11,957 nucleotides of DNA from CAYNGH01 sp964396845 (GTDB lineage: Bacteria > Vulcanimicrobiota > JAJTBE01 > CAYNGH01). A program made the translations under genes and the position numbers. The DNA lies in NCBI GenBank assembly GCA_964396845.1, contig CAYNGH010000107.1, forward strand, positions 1 to 11,957, read 5' to 3'. Shown in pieces: positions 4,992 to 11,957 of this stretch. Below the pieces are notes generated by a model. The model was not told where the DNA came from. It made no database searches and saw nothing but the letters and a program-made list of their open reading frames with translations. Numbering within the stretch: position 1 is the first letter of the stretch; each line of letters opens with the position of its first letter.

Positions 4992-6110
4992 TTAAAGTGC
5001 CTTTGCTTTTACAGAACCTGTATAAAAGGGAGTTTTTACAACTACTGCGGGGGTTTTCCGGCTCCGGATCTCGATTTGAATCTCATCTCCCCTTTTGGCG
5101 GAGGTGCGTCCCACCAGGGCCAGCCCGATGGCTTTCTTCAGGGTGGGGGAATGGGTTCCTGACGTGACATTGCCGATATGTTTGCCCTTCATGTCAAAAA
5201 CCTTGAAGCCGTGTCGGGGGACTCCGGGTTTTGTCAATTCAAAGCCGATGAGTTTTCGTGATGGTTTTTCTGCTTTTATTTTTTTTAGGGCGGATTTTCC
5301 TATGAAGTCGTCTTTGTCCAGTCGGACAACCCATTTGATTCCAGCTTCAAGGGGGTTGACATCCTCTCCCAACTCATTGCCATAAAGGGCCAGTTTCGCC
5401 TCCAGCCGGAGGGTGTCCCTGGCGCCCAGCCCCACGGGGACAAGCCCCGATTCGGATCCTGCTTCCATGAGCCGATCCCATATTTCGGGAGCATCTTCGT
5501 TTTTGATGTAGAGTTCAAATCCGTCTTCGCCGGTGTAGCCGGTGCGGGAGATTATCCCCCGGGTGTGGAGGATTTTATCTTGGATAAAATGATAATAGGC
5601 GATGGCAGAAAGATCATGGGGGATTATCTTCTGGAGGATCCTCTCTGCATCAGGCCCCTGAATTGCAATGAGGGCTGTCTTTCGGGATTGATCCGTCAGC
5701 TGAACATCCTCTGGCGCGTGTTCTGTCATCCAGCGGAAAATCTTGTCCTTGTTGGATGCATTGACCACCATCATCACCCCGTCTTCCATCCGGTAGGCCA
5801 GGGCATCATCCAGAATACCGCCGTCTTCCCGGCATATGGCTGTGTAGATGATTCCACCGGGCATCACAGGAGCAAGGTCATTGGTGATAAGTCTGTTGAC
5901 ATAATCCACTGCGCCGGTGCCTTTTACTTGGATTTCACCCATGTGGGTCAGGTCAAAAATACCTGCCCTTTCTCGAACTGCTTCGTGCTCTGCCATAATC
6001 CCCTGATACTGGATGGGCATTCGGTATCCGGCAAAATCCACCATTCTGGCGCCGGCTTTTAGATGTTTTTCAAAAAGAGGAGTCTTCATTATCTGGGTTG
6101 TTTCAGTCAT
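4992..6110 (-). CDS. gcvT: Aminomethyltransferase, T protein of the glycine cleavage system
   Basis: The 372-residue protein is full length for GcvT. It takes the aminomethyl group from lipoylated H protein and, with tetrahydrofolate, yields methylene-THF and ammonia in the cytoplasm. Signatures are colinear with the family: TPLFEKHLKAGARMVDFAGY at the N-terminus, FDLTHMGEI (52-60), NRLITND (72-78), then GGILDD with the catalytic Asp at D101, and RTGYTGEDGFELY further on. GARDTLRLEAKLALYGNEL follows, and a late SGTHSPTLKKAIGLA segment is typical of the C-terminal barrel. The ATG is preceded by GGAGG with a 5-nt spacer on the minus strand. No gcvH or gcvP lies in the window, so the system is split or continues elsewhere. 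The leader folds over its own ribosome site. The downstream end meets the repeat array. Confidence 0.95.
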   Translation of the reverse strand: MTETTQIMKTPLFEKHLKAGARMVDFAGYRMPIQYQGIMAEHEAVRERAGIFDLTHMGEIQVKGTGAVDYVNRLITNDLAPVMPGGIIYTAICREDGGILDDALAYRMEDGVMMVVNASNKDKIFRWMTEHAPEDVQLTDQSRKTALIAIQGPDAERILQKIIPHDLSAIAYYHFIQDKILHTRGIISRTGYTGEDGFELYIKNEDAPEIWDRLMEAGSESGLVPVGLGARDTLRLEAKLALYGNELGEDVNPLEAGIKWVVRLDKDDFIGKSALKKIKAEKPSRKLIGFELTKPGVPRHGFKVFDMKGKHIGNVTSGTHSPTLKKAIGLALVGRTSAKRGDEIQIEIRSRKTPAVVVKTPFYTGSVKAKAL

Positions 6111-6164
6111 CAGAACCTCCGAAGTTATAATCAGCCTTGAAAGGCTGGAATCTCCCGGAGGTCT
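6111..6164 (-). promoter_or_regulatory. gcvT leader hairpin that pairs with the ribosome-binding site
   Basis: On the gcvT strand, AGACCTCCG (6164-6156) can pair with CGGAGGTTCT (6121-6112) through nine base pairs and one bulged base. This occludes the whole GGAGG. Between the arms is a second perfect stem AGCCTT-TC-AAGGCT (6146-6133). The structure ends one base before the start codon. No conserved glycine-riboswitch core is seen in this short leader. Confidence 0.55.
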
Positions 6165-6176
6165 TCTTTTTCACAT

Positions 6177-6206
6177 ATTATATTCCTGCAAAAATCTGGG
6201 AAACAA
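6177..6206 (-). promoter_or_regulatory. Candidate gcvT promoter
   Basis: On the minus strand TTGTTT (6206-6201) is 18 bp from a perfect TATAAT (6182-6177). The expected start is near 6170, giving a leader of about 60 nt that consists almost entirely of the hairpin described separately. The -35 box is weak. This means gcvT need not be read through from the gene at 6334-7374. Confidence 0.5.
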
Positions 6207-6333
6207 GCCTCTGCTGATGCTTTCTGATGGCCGCAGCTTATGGAGGTGGGATTTATTTATATAATCTGACAGGGAGGGTTTTGTCGGAATTATTGTTTTA
6301 TAACTGCCATTGCAAGTGGATGTCAGTTCTCTT

Positions 6334-7374
6334 TTATAGGCCGGAGCTGTTATCCAGCAGTTCTGTTCTTATCCGGTCAGAAGGTGATTTTATCAGGCTG
6401 TCGCTGGACTTGACAAAGAGCCATTCTAGCTCCTCCACGAAACCCAGCTGGGAGGTGACCCGATCTTTTCCTGTTATATGGGAATCAAAAAAATTTTCCA
6501 TGGCAACCTGCAGGTTTCGATTGCTCACCCGGTATCCCGCTATGGTGGATGACAGCCCCTTGATTATGTAAGCCTGCTGAAGGGAAAGATGGACATTCCC
6601 CAGCACCCGGGCTTTTTCCTTAAAGAATGTTTCCTTCACATCGGGATATTGGCGTCGGATTTCCTGGTTGGATAAGTCCATCATCCGGGGCCATCGGGGT
6701 TCGATTTTTTCCAGAATCCGGTTCTTCTTATCCACGGCAGTTTTCAGAAGCTCCATGGCTGGCTTGATTATCAACCCCGCGTCTTTTTTGTTGGATTTCA
6801 TTATTTTGATTCTGGCCCCGTGCAACAGAAGTTCTCCCAACTCCTCGTAAGGTTGGGGGGCCTCAAGGGTCGGCGCTGCGCCGGCCATGATCTGTGGTAT
6901 CAACTGTGACATACTCCTTGAATGACTGCCTTGTGAAGATGATATGAAGTTATCAGGATATGTCCCGTCGGACTTGAACAGACCAAGACCGCTGATGGGG
7001 GTGAATAGGTCCCTGGCCATTGAATGCCGGAATATCCGTAAAACATCATCACGAATGCTCAGGAAGGCCATGGACAGATTCTCCGGGATAATTATATCAT
7101 CCATAAAGACATAACAGAAGAAGAGGCGAATCCAGTCAGCAGTGGTTCTCATTCTCTGTTCCTTTGACAGGATGTTATTGTGACAGGTCAGCAGAAACCT
7201 TTTTCCCTGGGCCTGCCGGCGATCCAGTGTTAAGAGAACGCCTTTCTGGAAGTTCTCCTCAATAGTGAGTGTCAGATCAGAAACATCTTTTGGGGGGCTG
7301 GGTGGGATTTCATCATTTTTTATGGCCTCTGCCTGAAGATGCCAGTAAAGATTTTTTTTCTGATGCCCATCCAT
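6334..7374 (-). CDS. Orphan protein of unknown function, 346 residues
   Basis: I choose the ATG at 7374: GGAGG lies 10 nt upstream and a promoter lies just before it. The open frame continues further, but only across the divergent promoter region and into trkA on the other strand. The protein begins MDGHQKKNLYWHLQAEA and is soluble by composition, with no signal peptide or clear membrane helix. It looks largely helical, with a Pro-rich patch near residues 24-28, a Ser-rich loop around the middle and long charged helices in the C-terminal half. No catalytic motif or known domain is recognised. It is divergent from the trkAH operon with about 200 bp between starts, and upstream of gcvT in the same direction with 223 bp between, so it is probably its own transcription unit. 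Confidence 0.75.
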   Translation of the reverse strand: MDGHQKKNLYWHLQAEAIKNDEIPPSPPKDVSDLTLTIEENFQKGVLLTLDRRQAQGKRFLLTCHNNILSKEQRMRTTADWIRLFFCYVFMDDIIIPENLSMAFLSIRDDVLRIFRHSMARDLFTPISGLGLFKSDGTYPDNFISSSQGSHSRSMSQLIPQIMAGAAPTLEAPQPYEELGELLLHGARIKIMKSNKKDAGLIIKPAMELLKTAVDKKNRILEKIEPRWPRMMDLSNQEIRRQYPDVKETFFKEKARVLGNVHLSLQQAYIIKGLSSTIAGYRVSNRNLQVAMENFFDSHITGKDRVTSQLGFVEELEWLFVKSSDSLIKSPSDRIRTELLDNSSGL

Positions 7375-7407
7375 GGTGTTGCAACCTCCATCATGAGTAA
7401 ACCAGGA

Positions 7408-7437
7408 TCTATAGAGCCGGGGAAATCCCCATGACAA
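7408..7437 (-). promoter_or_regulatory. Promoter of the 346-residue gene, with a palindrome in its spacer
   Basis: On the minus strand TTGTCA (7437-7432, five of six consensus bases) is 18 bp from TATAGA (7413-7408), with an expected start near 7401 and a leader of about 27 nt. Within the spacer lies GGGGA-TT-TCCCC (7430-7419), a perfect 12-bp palindrome well placed to be an operator. Confidence 0.5.
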
Positions 7438-7573
7438 ATCCTGACGGTAATTTATCCGGTCTGATGTATGATTTTTCCTGACTTGAAATTTTCCTCTTGG
7501 CGGTAATTTCCGGCCAGGAAGGTAAATAGCTGTAACAATAGAAATTAAGAGAAATTTTTCTGGAGGGATCATC

Positions 7574-8239
7574 TTGAGGGTAATACTTGTCGGCGGCGGA
7601 GAAGTGGCATACTTTCTGACCAGGGCTTTTCTTTCCAAGGGACACCCGGTGTCGGTGGTAAACCGGAAGCGTATGGAATGTGAACACCTGGCCAAGAATA
7701 TGAAAGCCCTGGTAATATGCGGTGACGGATCGGATCCCAATGTCCTGGGAGATGCCCGGGCCCGGGAAGCACAGTTGCTCATTGCAGTGACTCCATATGA
7801 TCATATCAATCTGGTCTGCTGTCAGACGGCATCCATGCTGTTCAAGATTCCCCGAACCCTGGCCCTGGTGAACGATCCCGACAACTATGAAATATTCAAG
7901 ATGCTGGGGATTGACCATGTTTTCAATGAAACGGACCTGATTGTTTCAATGCTGGAAAAACAGCTGGAATACTCATATCTGTCCCACCTGCTGACTTATG
8001 CCGACGGCAATGTGTTGGTTAATGAAATACTGATGAAGGAAAAAATGCCCGGCATCGGTCAGAGGATTGACGAACTGCCACTTCCGGATGGATCCCGGAT
8101 AATTGGAATCCTGCGGGGAGAGAAATTCCTGATGCCTGGTGGAGAACTGGCCATAGAAAGCAGTGACCGGCTTCTGCTCCTGAGCAACCCTGCCGAGCTT
8201 GCCCCGACTCTACGGATAATTTGCGGTGAGGAAGCATAA
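7574..8239 (+). CDS. trkA: TrkA-type NAD(H)-binding regulator of potassium uptake
   Basis: The 221-residue protein has one RCK unit: an N-terminal Rossmann domain (about 1-135) and a C-terminal TrkA-C domain (about 136-221). It begins MRVILVGGGEVAYFL, with the dinucleotide-binding GGG at 7-9, and has the family's ICGDGSDPNVL segment. This is single-unit, KtrA-like length rather than the double-unit E. coli form, so it would assemble as an oligomeric ring under the channel. The start is TTG, preceded by GGAGG with a 7-8 nt spacer. Oddly, the residue at the end of the second strand is N30, where an acidic residue normally grips the adenosine ribose, so ligand preference may differ. It is the first gene of the operon, with 12 bp to trkH. 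Confidence 0.9.
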   Translation: MRVILVGGGEVAYFLTRAFLSKGHPVSVVNRKRMECEHLAKNMKALVICGDGSDPNVLGDARAREAQLLIAVTPYDHINLVCCQTASMLFKIPRTLALVNDPDNYEIFKMLGIDHVFNETDLIVSMLEKQLEYSYLSHLLTYADGNVLVNEILMKEKMPGIGQRIDELPLPDGSRIIGILRGEKFLMPGGELAIESSDRLLLLSNPAELAPTLRIICGEEA

Positions 8240-8251
8240 GGGGATCTGCAT

Positions 8252-9784
8252 ATGCGGGAAAAAGAACTGATAAAAAGAAGCTATACCACCATCGCTTATT
8301 ATGCTGGTTATATAGCCCTGGTTGAAGGAAGCCTCCTGTTGCTTCCTCTTCTGATTCTGCCTTTTTTTCCCCATGAAATGGCAACCGCCCGATGGTTTCT
8401 GACACCGGCCATCATATCCATGCTCCTGGGACTGACGGTGGTCACAGCATTGCGAAAGGCAGAGAAAGTAACTGTTTCCCTGACCCACAGCGCAGTGATC
8501 GTGGTAATCGCCTGGGCTTATGGGTGTCTGCTGGGGGGGATTCCCTTCGCTCTCTCGGGGGATTTCACTTATCTTCATGGGGTATTTGAGTCGGTGTCAG
8601 GCTGGACCACCACGGGCCTCACAGTGGTGGATACCGACACTGTTCCCAATACCATCCTGATGTGGCGATCCATCATGCAGTATATCGGCGGGGCTGGTTT
8701 TGCGGTGATAATGCTTTCCATCCTGTCAGGGCCGTCGGCTTCGGGGATATATCAGGCCGAAGGACATCAGGATGAGATCCTGCCCAACATCCGCCAGTCC
8801 ACCAAGATGGTGGTGGGAATATATTTCTTTTACCTGATAGTTGGCACGATCTTTTATATTCTGGCAGGGATGAACCCTTTTGATGCAGTCAACCACTGTA
8901 TGACGGCACTGGCCACCGGGGGATTTTCCACCCGAAACGCCAGCATCGGCCATTACAATTCCGTACCTATTGAGATGGTCACTATTGTTTTGATGCTCAT
9001 CGGCCAGACAAATTTTGCCACTCACCATTATATTTTTCAGGGAAAATGGCATGTGGTCTGGCGAAATGCAGAGATCCGCACCACCATCATACTTCTGTTG
9101 TTTTTCCTGCCGGTGATGTTCTTTTTTGTGGGGATTCCCATATATTCCCAGGCTCCTCTGGACTGGTCCCGCTTTTTCTCCATGCAACCGGCTTATATGG
9201 AAACCGCTGAAGCTATGAGAAAAAGCGTCTTTGAGGCTATTTCCGCTCTGACGGGAACTGGTTTTTCCACCGTCAACTATGCTTCATGGACTTCCCTGGG
9301 GGTATTTCTAATCATCATCCTGATGTGTGCCGGCGGTCATACCAACTCCACCTCGGGAGGCATCAAGCAGTTCCGCCTGTATCTCATCTTCAAATCCATA
9401 TACTGGATGATCCGGGATCAGTTTCTGCCCCGTTCATCGGTGATCAGCAATTATGTTTACAAGGGAGAAAGCCGGATATACATAAAGCCGGGACATATCC
9501 AGGAGCTGGTAAATTATGTGGTGGTTTACATCCTGACTCTCCTGACAGGAAGCGCCATCCTTATGGGGGCCGGATATCCCATGAAAGCCTCGCTTTTTGA
9601 ATTTGCCTCGGCCCTGGGAACTGTGGGCCTCTCTTACGGCATCACTTCCTATTCCGCGCCTCCGGTGGTTCTTGTGACTGAGATACTGGGAATGTTTCTG
9701 GGACGGCTGGAGTTTTTTGTGATATTTTACTGCCTTATCAAGATTGTCCGGGATGCGGGGATAATGATGTCCCGGGAGGAATAA
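8252..9784 (+). CDS. trkH: TrkH-type potassium channel/transporter subunit
   Basis: The 510-residue integral membrane protein has the fourfold M1-P-M2 plan of the Trk/Ktr/HKT superfamily. The four filter segments are visible: TTTGLT (119-124), ATGGFST (221-227), LTGTGFST (333-340) and ALGTVGLS (454-461). Each has the key glycine. The intramembrane gating loop appears as GGHTNSTSGGIK (361-372). An extra hydrophobic pair at the N-terminus (about 20-70) matches TrkH rather than KtrB, and the length fits TrkH. It works with the TrkA-like protein encoded just upstream to take up K+ across the inner membrane. AAGGGG lies 7-8 nt before the ATG. The gene ends with TAA immediately followed by the next ATG, so translation is likely coupled. 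Confidence 0.95.
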   Translation: MREKELIKRSYTTIAYYAGYIALVEGSLLLLPLLILPFFPHEMATARWFLTPAIISMLLGLTVVTALRKAEKVTVSLTHSAVIVVIAWAYGCLLGGIPFALSGDFTYLHGVFESVSGWTTTGLTVVDTDTVPNTILMWRSIMQYIGGAGFAVIMLSILSGPSASGIYQAEGHQDEILPNIRQSTKMVVGIYFFYLIVGTIFYILAGMNPFDAVNHCMTALATGGFSTRNASIGHYNSVPIEMVTIVLMLIGQTNFATHHYIFQGKWHVVWRNAEIRTTIILLLFFLPVMFFFVGIPIYSQAPLDWSRFFSMQPAYMETAEAMRKSVFEAISALTGTGFSTVNYASWTSLGVFLIIILMCAGGHTNSTSGGIKQFRLYLIFKSIYWMIRDQFLPRSSVISNYVYKGESRIYIKPGHIQELVNYVVVYILTLLTGSAILMGAGYPMKASLFEFASALGTVGLSYGITSYSAPPVVLVTEILGMFLGRLEFFVIFYCLIKIVRDAGIMMSREE

Positions 9785-10324
9785 ATGAACCAGACCTGCC
9801 AGGCACTGACAATTTTCATTGTATTGATTTTTATCCTGGGGGCGGGGTTTTATGCCCATCGGCACTACACTGACATGTCCCAAGTTCCTCCGGTGGGTGA
9901 AAGGAATAACAATACCGGCATAAAAATACTCATAAAAGCCTTGGAAGAACAGGACATGGAAGTAACCCTGTCTGATGACGGCAACGGAAAGGACGGCCCG
10001 GTGCCGGAAATTGCGGAGATTAAAGACCAGGAATCCTTCCGATTGGCTTTCATTACTGCCCAGGGTCTTCCCCTGAAAGTGCTGGAGTTTGACAATCCTG
10101 CGGATGCCCGGCGGGCTTATGAAAAGCTCTCGGGGATTAAGCGGGTGAATCAGGTCACCTGTCTTGCGGGGGGATCTTTTGTGATACTGGTGAGGCACTG
10201 GAGATACAAGTTTTACCGGGATCGGATCATCGGCACCGAGGAAATTCTGGTTGATCCGTCAACAATGGAAAAGATAGAAAAAGCCCTGGCACAGTTACCG
10301 TCGGGGGATGGAGGAGAGAAATGA
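9785..10324 (+). CDS. Small membrane-anchored protein in the trkAH operon
   Basis: This 179-residue protein has one N-terminal hydrophobic segment (about 8-24) that would anchor it in the inner membrane with the rest outside. There is no lipobox; the only early Cys (C5) precedes the hydrophobic core. GGAGG sits 5 nt before the ATG, inside the end of trkH. The soluble part has the order ALEEQDMEV (52-60), LKVLEFDNPADARRAYEKL (97-115), GGSFVILVRHW (129-139) and DPSTMEKIEKALAQL (157-171). The next gene shows the same order, so the two are diverged paralogues. No known family is recognised. The coupling to trkH suggests a role in, or regulation with, potassium uptake; this is inference from position only. 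Confidence 0.8.
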   Translation: MNQTCQALTIFIVLIFILGAGFYAHRHYTDMSQVPPVGERNNNTGIKILIKALEEQDMEVTLSDDGNGKDGPVPEIAEIKDQESFRLAFITAQGLPLKVLEFDNPADARRAYEKLSGIKRVNQVTCLAGGSFVILVRHWRYKFYRDRIIGTEEILVDPSTMEKIEKALAQLPSGDGGEK

Positions 10325-10938
10325 ATCGGAGATCCCTGGTATTTTTTCTGTTGGCGGGATTGATGTTTTTCCTGCCTGTGGGATGTGCTCCCCGGGGAGA
10401 GAAGCAGGATCCCTCCGGCGCAAAAAATGGAACACCCCGGGAAACTGCAACAAACAGCCTTGAGGTAAGAGTTATTGATGATTTGCTCTTTGCCCTGGAG
10501 AACAGTGATATGGTGGTGGAAGAGCATCAGCTGAAGGATTATGAAAAGAAAAGACTCCAGCGTCTGGAGGAAACCATAAGGCAGAATCGGGAGCTGGATC
10601 GCCCCGACTCCCTCAACCCGGTGGAGGTGGCAATCCGCAAGGTTGACGGAATTGAAGTGAATTTTTTCCGCTACAGGGATTCCTACCGTCCCAGAGAGAT
10701 ATATGAGGAGCTTCAAAACAGACGGATCACCGCGGAGAAGGAAGGCGACAGGGAAGCCCGGCTTCGTTATGATACCGTGGAGATTATCAACGGCCCTTTT
10801 CTCCTGATGATATACCGCTGGGAGCCTGTAACCGACAGCCAGGGGAAAACCATCGGGAGAAAACCCATAAATCCTGATCAGGAAACTATAGATAAAATCC
10901 AGAGGGTAGTTGAACAGTTCAATACAACCCCTCAGTAG
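10321..10938 (+). CDS. Lipoprotein, paralogue of the preceding gene
   Basis: This 205-residue exported lipoprotein has MNRR, a hydrophobic core (5-18) and Cys22 in LPVGC, where -3 is Pro and Leu sits at -4, a relaxed lipobox. It overlaps the previous gene by ATGA, with GGAGGAG 5-6 nt upstream. After a Ser/Gly/Pro-rich tether (about 23-45), it shows ALENSDMVV (58-66), a charged coiled-coil-like helix (about 70-92), IEVNFFRYRDSYRPREIYEEL (111-131), NGPFLLMIYRW (157-167) and a C-terminal helix ETIDKIQRVVEQF (188-200). These correspond in order to segments of the membrane-anchored neighbour. No known domain is recognised. The pair may form a heteromer in the periplasm. Confidence 0.82.
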   Translation: MNRRSLVFFLLAGLMFFLPVGCAPRGEKQDPSGAKNGTPRETATNSLEVRVIDDLLFALENSDMVVEEHQLKDYEKKRLQRLEETIRQNRELDRPDSLNPVEVAIRKVDGIEVNFFRYRDSYRPREIYEELQNRRITAEKEGDREARLRYDTVEIINGPFLLMIYRWEPVTDSQGKTIGRKPINPDQETIDKIQRVVEQFNTTPQ

Positions 10939-10973
10939 ATTCGATGATTGCCCTTTGCCCAAAATTCTCACTG

Positions 10974-10996
10974 AAACCGGCGGTTTTAATTTTTCG
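10974..10996 (+). terminator. Weak candidate terminator of the trkAH operon
   Basis: A short stem AAACC-GGC-GGTTT (10974-10986) is followed by TAATTTTTC, about 35 bp after the lipoprotein stop. The stem is only 5 bp, so termination may be partial. Confidence 0.4.
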
Positions 10997-11023
10997 ATTC
11001 CTGTGTTATATTATTACCGCCGG
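10977..11023. repeat. 8-bp inverted repeat around a possible promoter
   Basis: CCGGCGGT (10977-10984) is the exact reverse complement of ACCGCCGG (11016-11023). Between the arms lies a TATATT box (11007-11012) without a convincing -35 hexamer. It could be an operator for the following gene or an alternative hairpin to the terminator. Confidence 0.35.
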
Positions 11024-11088
11024 ACAGTTACAGTTGATATGCATCTTTCTGCTAACGGAGTTATCAGGAGGAAAACCGGAGGCTTGAC

Positions 11089-11106
11089 ATGATCCATGAA
11101 GATTAA
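11089..11106 (+). other. Possible five-codon upstream ORF (MIHED) overlapping the next start
   Basis: An ATG at 11089 has GGAGG (11078-11082) at an ideal 6-nt spacing, reads five codons and stops at TAA 11104-11106, overlapping the start of the gene at 11096 in another frame. It may be a coupling or regulatory minicistron, or chance. Confidence 0.25.
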
Positions 11107-11957
11107 CTCCATTTTTTTATATGCACTTATGGGGACTGCAATACTTTTGCAGGTGTTTCTTCTTTTCGCCGGGGGGCTTGAATATTTGTCCGGCTTGGAT
11201 CATGAAGGACATTTGTTGAATCTTCAGGGAAAACAGGAATATTTATCGGCGGGAGCCGGGTCTATCCGGGAAATCCGTCCCGCAGAACCTGGAACCATGG
11301 CCCAGGTGCCCGGCCTGATGCCAGGAGAAGGGCAGGATTATCCCCCAACCCCCCAAAAAACCCGGCCAGTTCATCCCCTTCTGATGGAACTGCAACAAAC
11401 AGTCCGGACAGGTTTCATCCCCGGAGATGGAGATTTTCCCGGTATCAGGCTCCTTGTTTTTCATTTTTTGTTGCTGGAGTGGAATGAGCCTCTTTCCCCG
11501 GACAGGGAGCAATCGGCAGAACTGCTGAAGACTATTGAAAAATACCAGTCGGCCCGTCAGGCCCGCAGAAACTTTGTCCGATCCTGTCTGGCTGTGCTGA
11601 CCCCGGAGCAGTGGCAGTGGATAGAAACCCGTTGTCCATGGGGTCATCCCGATGAAGAGTTGCCGGTTCTCACCGGCAGACTGCTGGATTATCTTGAAAA
11701 TAACAGGGGAATACAACAAAGCCCTGGGGGAGAACTCCCCCGGGGAAGGATGGATGTATCCCGGCTTCTTTGGGGGATCATGGCAATGGATGAATTCCGG
11801 GATGCTCCTGCCCTTTCCCGGGAGCAAAAAGTCAGCCTCCGGGGATCCCTGGCCAGGTTTCATGAAGCTTTAATTGAACTGCCTCCTCCCCTGGAGTTTG
11901 ACAAGTTTTTCACTGCCTCCCAGAGGGATTATGTAAGACTCTGTTTTTCTGACAGGG
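11096..11957 (+). CDS. Membrane-anchored or exported protein of unknown function (3' end outside window)
   Basis: A frame is open from the ATG at 11096 to the right edge, 287 complete codons. It begins MKINSIFLYALMGTAILLQV, a single strong hydrophobic segment (about 5-26) with little positive charge before it; no lipobox follows. The rest is a Pro/Gly-rich stretch (about 55-100), then helical, Trp- and Arg-rich sequence including LTPEQWQWIETRC and FFTASQRDYVRLC. I do not recognise a family; the LTPEQ and TASQR phrases recall periplasmic helical proteins but are too short to rely on. GGAGG lies 13 nt upstream, too far for an ideal site, and it is 6 nt from an overlapping five-codon frame. It is separated from the trkAH operon by 157 bp. 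Confidence 0.75.
   Translation, partial: MKINSIFLYALMGTAILLQVFLLFAGGLEYLSGLDHEGHLLNLQGKQEYLSAGAGSIREIRPAEPGTMAQVPGLMPGEGQDYPPTPQKTRPVHPLLMELQQTVRTGFIPGDGDFPGIRLLVFHFLLLEWNEPLSPDREQSAELLKTIEKYQSARQARRNFVRSCLAVLTPEQWQWIETRCPWGHPDEELPVLTGRLLDYLENNRGIQQSPGGELPRGRMDVSRLLWGIMAMDEFRDAPALSREQKVSLRGSLARFHEALIELPPPLEFDKFFTASQRDYVRLCFSDR

Noticed and set aside
4854..5162. Plus-strand 102-codon frame from the repeat array into the end of gcvT
   Set aside because: Half of it is antisense to a certain gene and the rest is repeat sequence; no ribosome site.
7375..7782. N-terminal extension of the 346-residue gene up to 7782
   Set aside because: It would cross the promoter region and overlap about 200 bp of trkA on the other strand; the start at 7374 has GGAGG and a promoter.
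10910..11092. 60-codon plus-strand frame after the lipoprotein
   Set aside because: It starts inside the lipoprotein gene without a ribosome site and covers the terminator and inverted repeat.

Overview
The window reads as a stretch of ordinary bacterial chromosome, with mid-range GC, short intergenic spacers, strong GGAGG ribosome-binding sites and two lipoprotein signal peptides. These traits suggest a Gram-negative, didermic bacterium. The loose lipobox of the lipoprotein at 10321 (Pro at -3) would suit a spirochaete or a deep-branching anaerobe, but the sequence does not fix the taxon. No tRNA, rRNA, transposase, integrase or CRISPR array is visible.

Left part (1-2868). The window opens inside a large acidic repeat protein. 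Its C-terminal 359 residues are visible: five near-identical ~25-residue repeats, a Pro-rich and basic linker, and a helical C-terminal domain. A convergent small gene (1121-1447, minus) follows. Divergent from it is a clear polynucleotide 5'-kinase / 2',3'-phosphatase of the bacterial Pnkp RNA-repair family (1591-2868). It keeps every catalytic residue of the kinase and phosphatase modules but stops where the ligase module would begin.

Middle (2869-7374). A lipoprotein built of ankyrin repeats (2947-4089) has its start codon only a few bases after a good sigma70-type -10 box, and carries a 276-bp internal duplication. About 900 bp without a gene (4090-4991) follow. This stretch holds direct repeats with four copies of a 15-mer core, several short perfect hairpins, a 130-bp segment bounded by 13-bp inverted repeats, and a ~196-nt sequence that folds on itself through seven nested helices. 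Next, on the minus strand, come gcvT (glycine cleavage T protein), whose short leader can pair with its own ribosome-binding site, and a 346-residue orphan gene with its own promoter.

Right part (7574-11957). Divergent from the orphan gene is a tight operon: trkA-like NAD-binding regulator, trkH-like potassium channel subunit, a small membrane-anchored protein and a lipoprotein, with spacings of 12, 0 and -4 bp. The last two are diverged paralogues of each other, so they probably form an envelope pair linked to potassium uptake. A further gene with an N-terminal membrane segment starts at 11096 and runs off the right edge.

The most interesting items are the ligase-less Pnkp, the nested-helix element and repeat array at 4127-4982, the self-pairing gcvT leader, and the paired envelope proteins attached to trkAH.
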